The notes under the pieces are model-generated. The model searched no databases and was not told the origin of the DNA. It saw nothing but the letters and a program-made list of their open reading frames with translations. The position numbers and the translations under genes were made by a program. 64,000 nt of DNA, taken from the NCBI RefSeq assembly GCF_020271745.1, contig NZ_CP084296.1:1922001-1986000 (forward strand). Direction: 5' to 3'. This DNA is from Providencia alcalifaciens. GTDB lineage: Bacteria > Pseudomonadota > Gammaproteobacteria > Enterobacterales > Enterobacteriaceae. This document shows positions 33,124 through 47,559 of this stretch, in pieces. How positions within the stretch are numbered: position 1 is the stretch's first letter; the number at the start of each line of letters is the position of its first letter.

Positions 33124-34575
33124 ATGCATTTTCGTGCAATAACTCGTATTGTCGGGTTACTCGTCATTATCTTCTCTTTTACTATGGTCATACCTGGTAT
33201 TGTCGCACTGATATATCGCGATGGTGCGGGACGAGCATTCAGTCAAACTTTTATAACGGCGTTGCTGATTGGGCTTTTTTTATGGTTACCTACGCGAAAT
33301 AGCCGGCATGAATTAAAAGCGAAAGAAGGTTTTTTAATTGTTGTTCTGTTTTGGACGGTGCTAGGGAGTGTCGGAGCGCTGCCGTTTATCTTCTCTGAAA
33401 AACCTAATTTATCTGTTACAGATGCCTTCTTTGAATCCTTTTCTGGGCTAACAACTACCGGTGCAACAACGCTAACGGGATTAGACTCTCTTCCGAAAGC
33501 GATTTTGTTTTATCGGCAGATGCTACAATGGCTTGGAGGGATGGGGATCATTGTACTCGCCGTCGCGATTTTGCCTCTCTTAGGTGTCGGGGGCATGCAG
33601 CTCTATCGTGCCGAGATGCCGGGGCCATTAAAAGATAACAAAATGCGTCCGCGAATTGCGGAAACGGCAAAAACCCTTTGGCTTATTTATGTGTTGCTAA
33701 CTATCGCGTGTGCGATTGCATTATGGATCGCAGGTATGGATGTATTCGATGCGATATCACATAGTTTTTCAACCATCGCGATCGGTGGATTTTCTACCCA
33801 TGATGCCAGCATAGGCTATTTTAATAGTCCTGCTATTAATACCATTATTGGCGTCTTTCTCATTATCTCGGGTTGTAACTTTGGCTTGCACTTTGCGGTT
33901 TTAACCGGAAGAAGTCTTGGAATTTACTGGCGCGACCCTGAATTTAGAATGTTCATCAGTTTCCAGTTTGTTCTAGTCGTGATCTGTACCTCGGTGCTGA
34001 TGTATCACTCCGTATATGCTGGCTTTGGACAAACGCTGGATCAAGCCTTTTTCCAAGTGGTCTCGATGGCGACCACCGCGGGCTTCACCACTGACAGTTT
34101 TTCTGGCTGGCCGCTGTTCTTACCAATGCTTCTATTATGTGCGGCGTTTGTCGGTGGGTGTGCAGGGTCAACAGGCGGTGGATTAAAAGTTATTCGTATC
34201 CTTTTACTATTCCTGCAAGGTTCCCGAGAATTAAAACGATTAGTACATCCTAATGCGGTCTACACCATTAAATTAGGACAAAGGGCGCTGCCAGAAAGGA
34301 TCATTGAAGCTGTCTGGGGATTCTTCTCTGCTTATGCTCTAGTTTTCGTGGTGAGCTTGCTGCTTTTAATCGCCACGGGGGTGGATGAGTTTTCTGCATT
34401 CTCAGCGATTGCGACAACATTGAATAACTTAGGTCCAGGCTTAGGTACTGTTGCTGATAATTTCACGACAATGAATCCAGCAGGTAAGTGGATTTTAGTT
34501 GTCACGATGCTGTTTGGTCGTTTGGAAGTGTTTACTTTATTAGTATTACTGACCCCTACTTTCTGGCGTGAGTAA
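33124..34575 (+). CDS. trkH: TrkH, potassium uptake channel subunit
   Basis: 483 residues, same length as E. coli TrkH, with many transmembrane helices and four pore-loop repeats. The first selectivity loop is SGLTTTGATTLTG and later ones include TIAIGGFSTHD and MATTAGFTTDSF. It works with the regulatory NAD-binding TrkA at the inner membrane for potassium uptake. Followed by hemG as in E. coli. Confidence 0.97.
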   Translation: MHFRAITRIVGLLVIIFSFTMVIPGIVALIYRDGAGRAFSQTFITALLIGLFLWLPTRNSRHELKAKEGFLIVVLFWTVLGSVGALPFIFSEKPNLSVTDAFFESFSGLTTTGATTLTGLDSLPKAILFYRQMLQWLGGMGIIVLAVAILPLLGVGGMQLYRAEMPGPLKDNKMRPRIAETAKTLWLIYVLLTIACAIALWIAGMDVFDAISHSFSTIAIGGFSTHDASIGYFNSPAINTIIGVFLIISGCNFGLHFAVLTGRSLGIYWRDPEFRMFISFQFVLVVICTSVLMYHSVYAGFGQTLDQAFFQVVSMATTAGFTTDSFSGWPLFLPMLLLCAAFVGGCAGSTGGGLKVIRILLLFLQGSRELKRLVHPNAVYTIKLGQRALPERIIEAVWGFFSAYALVFVVSLLLLIATGVDEFSAFSAIATTLNNLGPGLGTVADNFTTMNPAGKWILVVTMLFGRLEVFTLLVLLTPTFWRE

Positions 34576-34634
34576 TATAGCTATGTAGTTAACGTATATA
34601 GAACGTATATAGATAGTAACGATTAGGAAGAGAA

Positions 34635-35159
34635 ATGAGTTATCTACTTTTGCACTCAAGCACCGATGGGCAAACAAAAAAAATTATACTTAAAATGGCA
34701 GAGCAATTGCGTCGTGCTGGGCGTGAATGCGACATTCGTGATTTGAATTCAGATAAAAGCTTTAACTTATCTGTTTATGAAAAGGTATTAGTAGGGGCAT
34801 CTATCCGTTATGGACATTTCAATAAGCAGTTAGTGCGTTTTGCTACAACCCATCAAACTCAACTTAATTCGATGAAGACGGGATTCTTTGCGGTTAACCT
34901 TACTGCAAGAAAAGAAGGTAAGAATACCGTGGAGACGAATGCCTATACTCGTAAGTTCTTAGAAAAGTGTCCATGGCAGCCGACCATAAAGTCTGTTTTT
35001 GCGGGCGCGTTGTTTTACCCTCGCTATAAATGGTTTGATAGAGTGATGATCAGACTGATTATGAAAATGACAGACGGACCAACTGACCCAAATACAGAAA
35101 TTGAATATACCAATTGGGATAATGTTGCTGAGTTCGCAACGAGATTTGATAATATCTAG
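34635..35159 (+). CDS. hemG: HemG, menaquinone-dependent protoporphyrinogen IX dehydrogenase
   Basis: 174 residues, flavodoxin-like with the FMN phosphate loop LLHSSTDGQTKKI near the N-terminus and a C-terminal basic helix. It oxidises protoporphyrinogen IX to protoporphyrin IX in haem synthesis, passing electrons to menaquinone or ubiquinone. GGAAGAG precedes the ATG. It directly precedes the rrn operon as in E. coli. Confidence 0.95.
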   Translation: MSYLLLHSSTDGQTKKIILKMAEQLRRAGRECDIRDLNSDKSFNLSVYEKVLVGASIRYGHFNKQLVRFATTHQTQLNSMKTGFFAVNLTARKEGKNTVETNAYTRKFLEKCPWQPTIKSVFAGALFYPRYKWFDRVMIRLIMKMTDGPTDPNTEIEYTNWDNVAEFATRFDNI

Positions 35160-35240
35160 GCTTATTTTTAAACAAATCGTGGTTGTTTTACTCGCTTTGT
35201 TTAAAAAGAAAGCGGTTGAATAAAAATATTCAAAAAACAC

Positions 35241-35268
35241 TTGCGAGATTTTGGCAGCTCCCTATAAT
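35241..35268 (+). promoter_or_regulatory. rrn P1 promoter
   Basis: TTGCGA and TATAAT are 16 bp apart, followed by a GC-rich discriminator (GCGCATCC). The match to rRNA P1 promoters is strong by motif and position. Confidence 0.75.
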
Positions 35269-35360
35269 GCGCATCCGTTGTCACGACAAACCGGCTCGAA
35301 GAAAACCTCGAAGCCCCGTGATAACAGAGGTGAAGAAAGAAAATAGTTGAAAATAATCGC

Positions 35361-35388
35361 TTGACTTTCTAAATAAAAAACGTAGTAT
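35361..35388 (+). promoter_or_regulatory. rrn P2 promoter
   Basis: TTGACT and TAGTAT are 16 bp apart, about 120 bp after P1. A boxA-like GCTCTTTAACA at about 35444 lies further downstream in the leader. Confidence 0.7.
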
Positions 35389-35621
35389 ACGACACCTCGC
35401 GACAACGACCTAAAGTTGATAATCGTAAAGATTAAGTCGCACCGCTCTTTAACAATTTATCAGACAATCTGTGTGGGCACTCACAGGACACTATCAAAAA
35501 AATATTTGATTTTAAGTCTTGAAGAGTGACTAACACGTTAATTCATATATATGAACTAATAGGTAATTTGGTTTCTTCGGAAATCAAACGACAGTAAACA
35601 TTCTTTGAGCATCAAGCTTTT

Positions 35622-37162
<1,541 letters not shown>

Positions 37163-37247
37163 CCATTGAAGTGTACTTGTGAAGTGCTCACACAGATTGT
37201 CTGATAGAAAGTAGAGCAAAAAGCGCGTCTGCGAAGCTGACTGTAGT

Positions 37248-37323
37248 GTCCCCTTCGTCTAGAGGCCTAGGACACCGCCCTTTCACGGCGGTAACAGGGG
37301 TTCGAATCCCCTAGGGGACGCCA
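37248..37323 (+). tRNA. gltT: tRNA-Glu (TTC)
   Basis: A 76-nt cloverleaf in the 16S-23S spacer: acceptor stem GTCCCCT / AGGGGAC, anticodon loop with TTC, T arm GTTCGAATC and encoded CCA. The sequence is nearly identical to E. coli tRNA-Glu. A single tRNA-Glu spacer defines this rrn type. Confidence 0.97.
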
Positions 37324-37550
37324 ATTGCGCGGAGAATGAGTGAAAGACGTTCCCCACAAATAATGATTAAGCCAATTACGTTGTAGTTGGTTTAACAATT
37401 ATGCTCTTTAACAATCTGGAACAAGCTGAAAATTGAAAACAACGCACATTGTTTATCGCTTAAACAATGTGAGAGTCTCTCAAAAATCTCAACTTGAAAG
37501 TGTTCAATTGGCCGTCGGGTCAGTTGATAAAAGACACCTTCGGGTTGTGA

Positions 37551-40456
<2,906 letters not shown>

Positions 40457-40584
40457 ACAACACCGAAGGTGTTTTAGAGAGATTAAGTTGATTCAATAAA
40501 GTGGAAGCCACAAGGTGGACACACAGCTTGTTCAGGATTGATATTCTGGTTTAAGAAAAGACTTAAACGGGAATAAACAGAATT

Positions 40585-40704
40585 TGTCTGGCGGCAATAG
40601 CGCGGTGGTCCCACCTGACCCCATGCCGAACTCAGTAGTGAAACGCCGTAGCGCCGATGGTAGTGTGGGGTCTCCCCATGTGAGAGTAGGGAACTGCCAG
40701 ACAT
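40585..40704 (+). rRNA. rrf: 5S ribosomal RNA
   Basis: 120 nt from TGTCTGGCGGC to CTGCCAGACAT with complementary ends, the normal loop sequences (CCATGCCGAACTCAG) and near identity to E. coli 5S. Confidence 0.97.
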
Positions 40705-40717
40705 TAAATTAGCCGAG

Positions 40718-40742
40718 AAGCCACCCATTGGGTGGCTTTTTT
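40718..40742 (+). terminator. rrn operon terminator
   Basis: The stem AAGCCACCC / GGGTGGCTT is followed by a T run directly after 5S. Confidence 0.9.
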
Positions 40743-40870
40743 GCGTTTGAGGGGGATGAAAAAGGGGGGATAAAGGCAATATTATTATCCTCTGAAGCAG
40801 TCCCGTCGAAAGCGTTCCCTTTAGACCGGGCGAATAAAAGCACTTTAACGGTGAATCGCTGATCCGACAT

Positions 40871-40947
40871 AATCTCAAATCTCAAATCTCAAATCTCAAA
40901 TCTCAAATCTCAAATCTCAAATCTCAAATCTCAAATCTCAAATCTCA
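40871..40947. repeat. Tandem repeat, 11 perfect copies of AATCTCA
   Basis: Eleven uninterrupted, identical 7-bp units (77 bp) lie between the rrn terminator and idi, without any reading frame. The unit is not a multiple of three and the array has no variation between copies. Confidence 0.97.
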
Positions 40948-41206
40948 ACTGCGTTGTGCTTACTCTCTAACTGCTTCTATTTAAACGCTATCATGCAAAA
41001 ACTATCATCCGAAAATTTTTATTTGAAAAACTATAAATCTTAAAATGTTCTCTACTTTAGAATAAAAAAGCCTAAGCCATTTTAGCCATTATATTGTAAT
41101 AAAAGACTTATATATTAATTTGTTATATTTCAACGTGCTTATCAAAAGAGTATCTGGCCACAGATAAAAATGAATGTGTTGTGGCTGACGTAATATAGAA
41201 GAAGGA
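40948..41206. other. AT-rich intergenic sequence, nothing recognised
   Basis: About 260 bp downstream of the heptamer array and downstream of the convergent idi gene. I see no gene, RNA or clear terminator. Confidence 0.5.
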
Positions 41207-41728
41207 TTAGGAAGAAAAATTCAGCAACGGGTATTTTTCCCAGATTTTTTTAAACCACGGAGTGAATTTTTCAGGATGAGTACTGATTTCTTGGGCTAAA
41301 GTTTCAAGGCTAACCCAGCGGGTAGCACTGACTTCTTCAGGATTAGGAATGACTTGTTTGTCATAGTAGCCCACAAATAGGTGGTCATACTCATGCTCAA
41401 TTAGCCCGCCATTAACATCCGCTTTATAAATAAACTCACCAACATGAGTTAATGAAGTTGAAAAACCGAGTTCTTCCGTTAAGCGACGTAAAGCTGCACC
41501 ATGGGTATCTTCTTGTGGCCTTGGATGGCTACAGCAGGAATTAGCCCACTGTCCAGCGGAATGGTATTTATGAAATGCGCGTTGTTGAATGAGTAATTCA
41601 TTCTTATGATTAAAAATGAAGATAGAAAATGCACGATGCAGGCAGCCTTGCTGATGAGCAAGTAGTTTTGGCATGCTACCAATCGGCGTGTCTTGTTCAT
41701 TAACTAAAATAAGCTGTTCTTCTATCAT
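41207..41728 (-). CDS. idi: Idi, type 1 isopentenyl-diphosphate delta-isomerase
   Basis: 173 residues with the Nudix-like fold of type 1 Idi. The active-site Cys is in WANSCCSHPRP near residue 67, the catalytic Glu in LIEHEYDHLFVG near 115, and the Nudix-like EDTHGAALRRLTEELGF lies between them. It interconverts isopentenyl and dimethylallyl diphosphate for isoprenoids such as quinone side chains. It stands alone between rrn and narL. Confidence 0.95.
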   Translation of the reverse strand: MIEEQLILVNEQDTPIGSMPKLLAHQQGCLHRAFSIFIFNHKNELLIQQRAFHKYHSAGQWANSCCSHPRPQEDTHGAALRRLTEELGFSTSLTHVGEFIYKADVNGGLIEHEYDHLFVGYYDKQVIPNPEEVSATRWVSLETLAQEISTHPEKFTPWFKKIWEKYPLLNFSS

Positions 41729-41907
41729 AGGGGATCATCTGCATCAGTAAGAGTCAACAACAAGCTTATTATAACTGGAAAAAATGACTTGTAGATTAGA
41801 GCTATTAATAGCCTTCGCTAATTAGCAATGGGAGATTGATAAAGTACATTCATAGCTAGATGAATTGATCATTTAGCTATGAATGAAGATGGTATGATGA
41901 AGAAATA

Positions 41908-42546
41908 TTATTTTTGTTGAAGCACCCAGACAGCAGCTTCAACTCTAGATTTTAGATTTAGTTTTTTAAGTAAATGTTTTACATGTACTTTTACTGTGCT
42001 CTCTGCGATATCTAAATTTCGAGCGATCATTTTATTTGATAATCCTTGAGCTATAAGCTCTAAAATATCGGATTCTCGTGGCGTTAGCGCGATAGCGTCG
42101 CTTTCATTTTGTGATTGATTTTCTCTTAATGATTCGGCAAGAACGGAGGTTAATGTCGGGCTAACCACCATTTTTCCACTTGCGGCTTCTTTGAGTGCGA
42201 TAATCAGTTCTTCAGGTTCCATATCTTTTAGCAAATAACCATCAGCACCCCGTTTAAGCGCACTGATCAAATCGTCACTATAATTTGATACGGTAAAGAG
42301 AATAATTCTACCTGAAAGTTCGCGTTTTCTGAGTTCATCCAGGGTTTCAAAACCATTCATTCCGGGCATATTGAGATCTAAAAGGATCAGGTCAGGATCT
42401 TGTTCTTCTGCTATTTGAATTCCTGTTTTGCCATCTCCAGCTTCACCAATAACCTGAAGTGAAGGCTCTAAGCTAATCAGCTGTTTTACACCATTTCGTA
42501 GCATTGGGTGATCATCAATAAGTAGGATCGTTGATTTTTCGGTCAT
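41908..42546 (-). CDS. narL: NarL, nitrate/nitrite response regulator
   Basis: 212 residues from the ATG complementary to 42544-42546; an ATG six codons further up (42564) is an equal alternative because neither has a strong ribosome site. The receiver domain has the phospho-acceptor Asp in [13 protein letters not shown] and the switch Lys in [12 protein letters not shown]. The LuxR-type helix-turn-helix ([20 protein letters not shown]) is at the C-terminus. It activates or represses anaerobic respiration genes when phosphorylated by NarX. Confidence 0.95.
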   Translation of the reverse strand: MTEKSTILLIDDHPMLRNGVKQLISLEPSLQVIGEAGDGKTGIQIAEEQDPDLILLDLNMPGMNGFETLDELRKRELSGRIILFTVSNYSDDLISALKRGADGYLLKDMEPEELIIALKEAASGKMVVSPTLTSVLAESLRENQSQNESDAIALTPRESDILELIAQGLSNKMIARNLDIAESTVKVHVKHLLKKLNLKSRVEAAVWVLQQK

Positions 42547-42600
42547 TATATTTTTAGTCTCCATGAATGATTTGATCCGGTGTTCTAAATATCAGATGCT

Positions 42601-44379
42601 TTAAATGTCAGATAAAGGGAATGTAACTTTCACTTCAGTCCCCCCTTCGGTACGTTGAGTAATGTAACACTCGCCATTCAGGCTAAGTGCTCTTTCTCTC
42701 ATAATAATGAGGCCATAATGGTTAAGTTTATTTGGATTGTCATCGATACCATTACCGTTATCATCAATTGTAATGGTGACGGTGCCTCTATTTTGGCTTA
42801 ATGAAACTTTAGCCCAAGTTGCATTGGCATGCTTCAAAATATTACTCAGAGCTTCACGAATAATTTGTATTATGTGAATAGATTGGTGTGGCGAAATACT
42901 TTTCGCTGGAATTTCATAATTAAGTTGAATACTAAAGCCAATACGCCCACTAAATTCACCTAAAGTGCTTTTGAGGGAAGGTAATAGACCTGATTCAGTG
43001 AGTTTCAAGCGGAAAGTGGTCAATAATTCTCGTAACTGGCTGTATGCAGTATTAATTTCTGTACGCATCTCATTGAGCAAATGTAGAGTTGTTTCTGGTA
43101 ATGGTTCTGGTTGCATTTGCAGATAGCTAATTTGCATTTTTAAACATGAAAGTGATTGTGCGATAGAGTCATGAAGCTCTCTGGCAATCGCGGCACGTTC
43201 ATCCATGATCAGCAGCTGTTGTTGTTGCTCTATTTGTTGCTCCATGGTGAGCATACCTGAAATCTGTTTCGCAAGCATAAGAACCAATCTGTTTTTTTCA
43301 TCAGAAAATGGTTTATTTTGTTCAATTTCACCGATAATTACACCATATCGGTGCATGTTGTCAGAGAGATCCCACTGCAACGTTTGATATTCTTTCACTG
43401 AATCATTGTTTAATGGATGCTGATCAGTGGAAGATAGCTTTGTTTTATCTACTTCGAGATTGGTTGTGGAATAAGAGATTTCATGGAAATATTGTTCATT
43501 GCTATCTTCATATAATTTGAGACGCAAGTTTTCTAGCTGTGTAATGTTTTTCAGCTCAGCGAGAACTTTTTGTAATCTTGAATAAAGCGTTTCCGATGAG
43601 TGTAATATTTGATTTGATTGATAAAGATATGACAAAACACGGTTTTTAGCGAGTAAGTCCGCGGTTTTTTCTGCCACACGTTCTTCGAGTTGGTGGTAAC
43701 TTTGCGCCAGCTCATCAGACATATGATTGAGGGTTTCACCTAGGGCATTGAGCTCATCTTGCTTATTATTTTTCATGGGATAGCGCTGAGTAAAGTCTTT
43801 ACGCCCAATAGCATTAACCATAGAAAGTAGTTTCATCCATGGGTAATAAATTTTTCGTCTTAAATGCCAGATTGTTCCCATCAACAGTAAAAAGACTAAG
43901 CTAATAAAAATAAGCTGAGTCATCGCAACGTAAGCAATTTTTCTCTCAGTTTTATCATCAATGTTATGAACTAACTCATTGAGCATATTAACAAAAGTAA
44001 TGACTTCATAGCGTGCATCATCAGGCGAAGATGCTTGAGTGAGTGCAGGTCTTAGAGTATTCAGCCAAAATTCATGTATTTTATTAAATTCAGGAGTGAG
44101 ATTTTCAATTTTAACCACTTGGGTGAGGTCAGGGCTGAGTAAGTCTTTTTCTAATTCATCAAGGTAATTTTGGCTGTGTTGGTTTATGGGTGTTAAAGAA
44201 AGTAGACGGTAACTTTGCATGCGCAAGGAGCCTGATGTGTTAATGGCATGAGCGTTGCCTTGTACACTGATGATCATACGGTTGGAAATCGTCATACCTA
44301 TAATGCCCAAAACAGCAATAAGCAGCATTAACCCAATAACCTGATTGATGATCGAAAATCGTCGGTGAAGTGTCGGCAT
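42601..44379 (-). CDS. narX: NarX, nitrate/nitrite sensor histidine kinase
   Basis: 592 residues (E. coli 598). Two transmembrane helices (about 13-35 and 150-170) flank a periplasmic sensor whose P-box lies in the NTSGSLRMQSYRL segment near 45. A HAMP domain, a GAF-like region, the HisKA_3 phospho-acceptor in AAIARELHDSIAQSL near 395, and a C-terminal ATPase (DDNGNGID, HYGLIIMRERA) follow. It lies 54 bp upstream of narL on the same strand. Confidence 0.96.
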   Translation of the reverse strand: MPTLHRRFSIINQVIGLMLLIAVLGIIGMTISNRMIISVQGNAHAINTSGSLRMQSYRLLSLTPINQHSQNYLDELEKDLLSPDLTQVVKIENLTPEFNKIHEFWLNTLRPALTQASSPDDARYEVITFVNMLNELVHNIDDKTERKIAYVAMTQLIFISLVFLLLMGTIWHLRRKIYYPWMKLLSMVNAIGRKDFTQRYPMKNNKQDELNALGETLNHMSDELAQSYHQLEERVAEKTADLLAKNRVLSYLYQSNQILHSSETLYSRLQKVLAELKNITQLENLRLKLYEDSNEQYFHEISYSTTNLEVDKTKLSSTDQHPLNNDSVKEYQTLQWDLSDNMHRYGVIIGEIEQNKPFSDEKNRLVLMLAKQISGMLTMEQQIEQQQQLLIMDERAAIARELHDSIAQSLSCLKMQISYLQMQPEPLPETTLHLLNEMRTEINTAYSQLRELLTTFRLKLTESGLLPSLKSTLGEFSGRIGFSIQLNYEIPAKSISPHQSIHIIQIIREALSNILKHANATWAKVSLSQNRGTVTITIDDNGNGIDDNPNKLNHYGLIIMRERALSLNGECYITQRTEGGTEVKVTFPLSDI

Positions 44380-44452
44380 TCTTTCTTTTCCTGATACAAA
44401 ATAAACTGACTATTACCATAATGTATTTAAGGATATTAGTCAGTTTTTAGCT

Positions 44453-45373
44453 TTATTTTGTTTTTTTAAATCGAGCAAAAAAATTAATAATGAAAACAAT
44501 AAATAAACCGATAACTAATCCAAAAATTAAATTAAGAACGGAAGGTGTCAAAAATTGTAGTGTATTACCAACAACACTGATGCTACCTGTTTTCTCTGCT
44601 ATTTTTTCGAACCATAAATGCAGATAGGTAATTCCGTGAGTGAGTATGCCGCCTCCGACCATAAACATCGCAGCAGTTCCTACAACAGATAATGTTTTCA
44701 TTAAGTAAGGGGTTACATAGATTAACCCATTACCGCATTTACGCAGCAAAGTAGATGCTTTTTTCTGTAGATAGAAGCCTAAGTCATCTAGTTTGACTAT
44801 ACCTGCAACTAATCCATACACCCCGACAGTCATGACAATGGCAATAATTGCTAAAACTGCAAATTGGTTCAGGAGGGTTGTTGAAGACACGATACCTAAA
44901 GTAATAGCGATAATTTCCGCAGATAAAACAAAATCAGTACGGATTGCACCTTTAATTTTTTGTTTTTCAAATGCTGCTATTTCTTGTTCCGAAAGCTGAG
45001 CCTCTCGTACAGCTTCTGATGGTGAAGCCTCATGTTTGTGTAGATACTTATGAGCAAGTTTTTCAGCGCCTTCAAAGCAGAGATATGCGCCTCCAATCAT
45101 TAATAATGGTGTGACTGCCCACGGAATGAAAGCGCTAATCAATAATGCGAGTGGGACTAAAATGAGTTTGTTGATGAATGAGCCCTTTGCGACAGCCCAG
45201 ACGACAGGGATCTCTCTTTCAGCGCGAACGCCAGTGACTTGTTGTGCATTTAAAGCGAGGTCATCACCCAGAACACCGGACGTTTTTTTTGCTGCCATTT
45301 TTGTCATCACTGACACATCATCTAAAACTGCTGCGATATCATCTAATAAGGCAAGTAAGCTACTTCCAGCCAC
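44453..45373 (-). CDS. yedI: YedI-type inner-membrane protein (DUF808)
   Basis: 306 residues with several hydrophobic segments. The N-terminus [20 protein letters not shown] and the segment [16 protein letters not shown] are characteristic of the DUF808/YedI family. The biochemical role is unknown. The frame has a GGAGGATCC-like ribosome site region upstream (around 45376). It is the last gene on this strand before the divergent waaH-like gene. Confidence 0.85.
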   Translation of the reverse strand: MAGSSLLALLDDIAAVLDDVSVMTKMAAKKTSGVLGDDLALNAQQVTGVRAEREIPVVWAVAKGSFINKLILVPLALLISAFIPWAVTPLLMIGGAYLCFEGAEKLAHKYLHKHEASPSEAVREAQLSEQEIAAFEKQKIKGAIRTDFVLSAEIIAITLGIVSSTTLLNQFAVLAIIAIVMTVGVYGLVAGIVKLDDLGFYLQKKASTLLRKCGNGLIYVTPYLMKTLSVVGTAAMFMVGGGILTHGITYLHLWFEKIAEKTGSISVVGNTLQFLTPSVLNLIFGLVIGLFIVFIINFFARFKKTK

Positions 45374-45585
45374 AGGAGGATCCTTTTGTTAAGGTGAGGT
45401 ATAATTGACATTTCTTAGGTAAGATAAGTCAAAATTAGTTCACAGCGATTTGATAATTTGAGTAATTATAGGGATAGGTAAAGTTACCCCTATCATAACA
45501 GTTTTGCTTTAATTATGAATTTTTCATAAAAGACTAGAATATATTTTGTCATTATCATCATTTTTAATGAGCGTAAGGTTAATCC

Positions 45586-46572
45586 ATGTCCCCTCAACCT
45601 GTATTGAGTATCGTTGTTGCGGTTTATAACGGCGAGAAGTTTTTACCCCATTTTTTTGATAGCTTAATTGCGCAAAAGCTCGAAAATTGGGAACTGATCA
45701 TTGTGAACGATGGTTCAAAAGATGATAGTGAATCGGTCATTCGTCAATACGAGAATAAGTTTGATAATATCAAAGTACTCAATCAGGAAAACGGCGGTGT
45801 TTCCGTTGCGCGTAATACCGGAATGGCTGTCGCAACAGGGAAATACATCACTTTCCCTGATATTGATGATGAAATTGATGCCAGAATGTATGGGCGCTTA
45901 TTAGAGATTGCCTTAGCCGGGGATCTGGACGTAGCAACTTGCAATGGTACTTACGTGTACACCAACGGGGATGCGCCAAAAGCTATTTTCCCACCAAATA
46001 AAGTGCCTTCTACTGGCGTGATCACGGGCCCTCAATGGTTACAAATTGGCTTGAGTTCCCGTAAATTTCTCCATGTAACTTGGTTGAATCTGTATCGCTT
46101 GTCATTAATTCGAGAACACAATTTTACCTTTGAACCGAGATTACACCATCAAGATATTCCTTGGACTACCGAAATGCTGCTCGTTGCTAAACGCGTGCAG
46201 TTTATCAATGAACAATATTATGAATATCTGATCCATAACCAATCCGTTTCTCACTCCTTAACCGGAGATGAGCGCTCAGTACGTAAGATCAATACCTACC
46301 TGAAGATCTTAGATATGTTGATGGATATCTATAAACGTCATCCAGAGGAAGTGAAGCAAGCACCGGCTTGTTTATGGCAAGTTGGGAAAGAGGGCTTAGG
46401 GGTTGTTTTAGCGCTATTAGCCATCAAGTCACCGGAAACACAAAAGCAGATGGTTCAGCTGTTTTTTGATAAAGGTTACTGGGATATTGTTTGGAAGCAT
46501 GCCACAACGCTGAAATTAAAATGGCGTTTGATCCGTCGTTACAGCAAGTTGAAAGCCATTATCAATAACTAG
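45586..46572 (+). CDS. waaH: WaaH-like (YibD) LPS core glycosyltransferase, GT2 family
   Basis: 328 residues with a GT-A fold: VVAVYNGEKFLPHFFDSLI, the nucleotide-binding IIVNDGSKDDS and the metal-binding DIDDEID. Internal blocks resemble E. coli YibD/WaaH closely, for example STGVITGPQWLQIGLSSRK and RLHHQDIPWTTEMLL. WaaH adds glucuronic acid to heptose III of the LPS core and in E. coli is induced by PhoB. A lone half-site TTGTCAT lies about 35 bp upstream, but no full PHO box. A different sugar or acceptor is possible. Confidence 0.75.
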   Translation: MSPQPVLSIVVAVYNGEKFLPHFFDSLIAQKLENWELIIVNDGSKDDSESVIRQYENKFDNIKVLNQENGGVSVARNTGMAVATGKYITFPDIDDEIDARMYGRLLEIALAGDLDVATCNGTYVYTNGDAPKAIFPPNKVPSTGVITGPQWLQIGLSSRKFLHVTWLNLYRLSLIREHNFTFEPRLHHQDIPWTTEMLLVAKRVQFINEQYYEYLIHNQSVSHSLTGDERSVRKINTYLKILDMLMDIYKRHPEEVKQAPACLWQVGKEGLGVVLALLAIKSPETQKQMVQLFFDKGYWDIVWKHATTLKLKWRLIRRYSKLKAIINN

Positions 46573-46578
46573 TTTTCT

Positions 46579-46605
46579 AGCAGCCTTTCGGGGCTGCTCT
46601 CTTTT
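46579..46605 (+). terminator. Terminator after waaH-like gene
   Basis: The stem AGCAGCC / GGCTGCT is followed by a T-rich stretch, 7 bp after the stop. Confidence 0.75.
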
Positions 46606-46812
46606 ATCTTTCCTGAACTTTCCTCTATCTCCCTTCAATTTATTAAATAATTGATTAAATATTATTAATATTCATAGCGTATATTGTGATTTAATTAACA
46701 TATTAATAACAAAAAAATTGAGCTTCCTCTCATAATATGGTCTTTATAGGGGTATGGTTCGCCAGAATATACACGGTGATAAATTATTAATAAGTTAATG
46801 AGTGAGGGCTAA

Positions 46813-47559
46813 ATGGATCATTATCTGCATAAATTACCTGACCTTATTGACTCCGTGGCAACCAATCAGTTTTACCCCAATTTATTGTCATGGCTGTCCT
46901 CTTTTGTGGCTTTTGATAACGCTATTATCTATGCCTTCGAAAAAGAAGGCGCGCCGCGTTTTCTGTCGAAAGTTGAGAAGCGCAATAGTGATAGTATCAA
47001 TCGTATTTATCAGCGTGGCGCTTACCTAATGGATCCTTTCTATCAAGAGCTACAAAAAGGTGGCAGCTCGAAGGTATTAACACTAAAAGAATTAGCACCT
47101 AAAGGTTTTTATCATACAGATTATTATCTTAATTTTTATCGTAAGACCGGTTGGTGTGACGAGGCGGGTTTATTGCTGGAGCTATCAACCGATAAACAAT
47201 TAGGTATTTTCTTTGGTAATGAAGATCAGCCTTTTCTTTCAGATGAAAATAAACAAGCTTCATTAAAAGAAGCCTTTGATATTATTCGAAGTATTGCTCG
47301 ATTACATAAGGAAGTGGTACCTAATTCAGTCTCTAGCCATTACCGCAATACTGACTTACAGACGTGCTTTGGTTTGACGCCAAGAGAGTGTGAGGTAGTT
47401 GAATTAATTTTGGAAGGTAAAGGTTCCCCACAAATTGCTGAGTCGTTGTTTATTAGCTTAGGCACCGTCAAAAATCACCGTAAGAATATCTATCAAAAAT
47501 TAGAGATCAACTCTCAAGTTGAATTGTTTAATTTATTAATGGCCCCAATAAAACAGTAA
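46813..47559 (+). CDS. LuxR-type transcriptional regulator
   Basis: 248 residues from the ATG at 46813 with GAGGG 4-5 bases upstream. A C-terminal LuxR helix-turn-helix (LTPRECEVVELILEGKGSPQ ... LFISLGTVKNHRKNIYQKL) is at about 185-240. The N-terminal 170 residues are a sensor-like domain without receiver or clear autoinducer-binding hallmarks. It lies upstream of and in the same direction as the FAD oxidoreductase-cupin-aldehyde dehydrogenase genes, so control of that cluster is likely. The ligand is unknown. Confidence 0.8.
   Translation: MDHYLHKLPDLIDSVATNQFYPNLLSWLSSFVAFDNAIIYAFEKEGAPRFLSKVEKRNSDSINRIYQRGAYLMDPFYQELQKGGSSKVLTLKELAPKGFYHTDYYLNFYRKTGWCDEAGLLLELSTDKQLGIFFGNEDQPFLSDENKQASLKEAFDIIRSIARLHKEVVPNSVSSHYRNTDLQTCFGLTPRECEVVELILEGKGSPQIAESLFISLGTVKNHRKNIYQKLEINSQVELFNLLMAPIKQ

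Larger units (their letters stand above)
35160..35621. other. rrn leader region
   Basis: 462 bp without a gene after hemG. It holds rrn P1, P2 and the boxA antitermination sequence. The boxA-like sequence recurs in the spacer before 23S at about 37400. Confidence 0.7.

Noticed and set aside
34580-34634. Short direct repeat AACGTATATAGA between trkH and hemG as a regulatory element
   Set aside because: Only two 11-12 bp AT-rich copies with no known binding protein; too weak to call.
40871-40947. Possible CRISPR array in the regular repeats after rrn
   Set aside because: The unit is 7 bp with no spacers and no cas genes nearby; it is a simple tandem repeat.
44793-45392. Plus-strand frames opposite the YedI-type gene
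   Set aside because: They are antisense shadows of a well-supported membrane protein gene.
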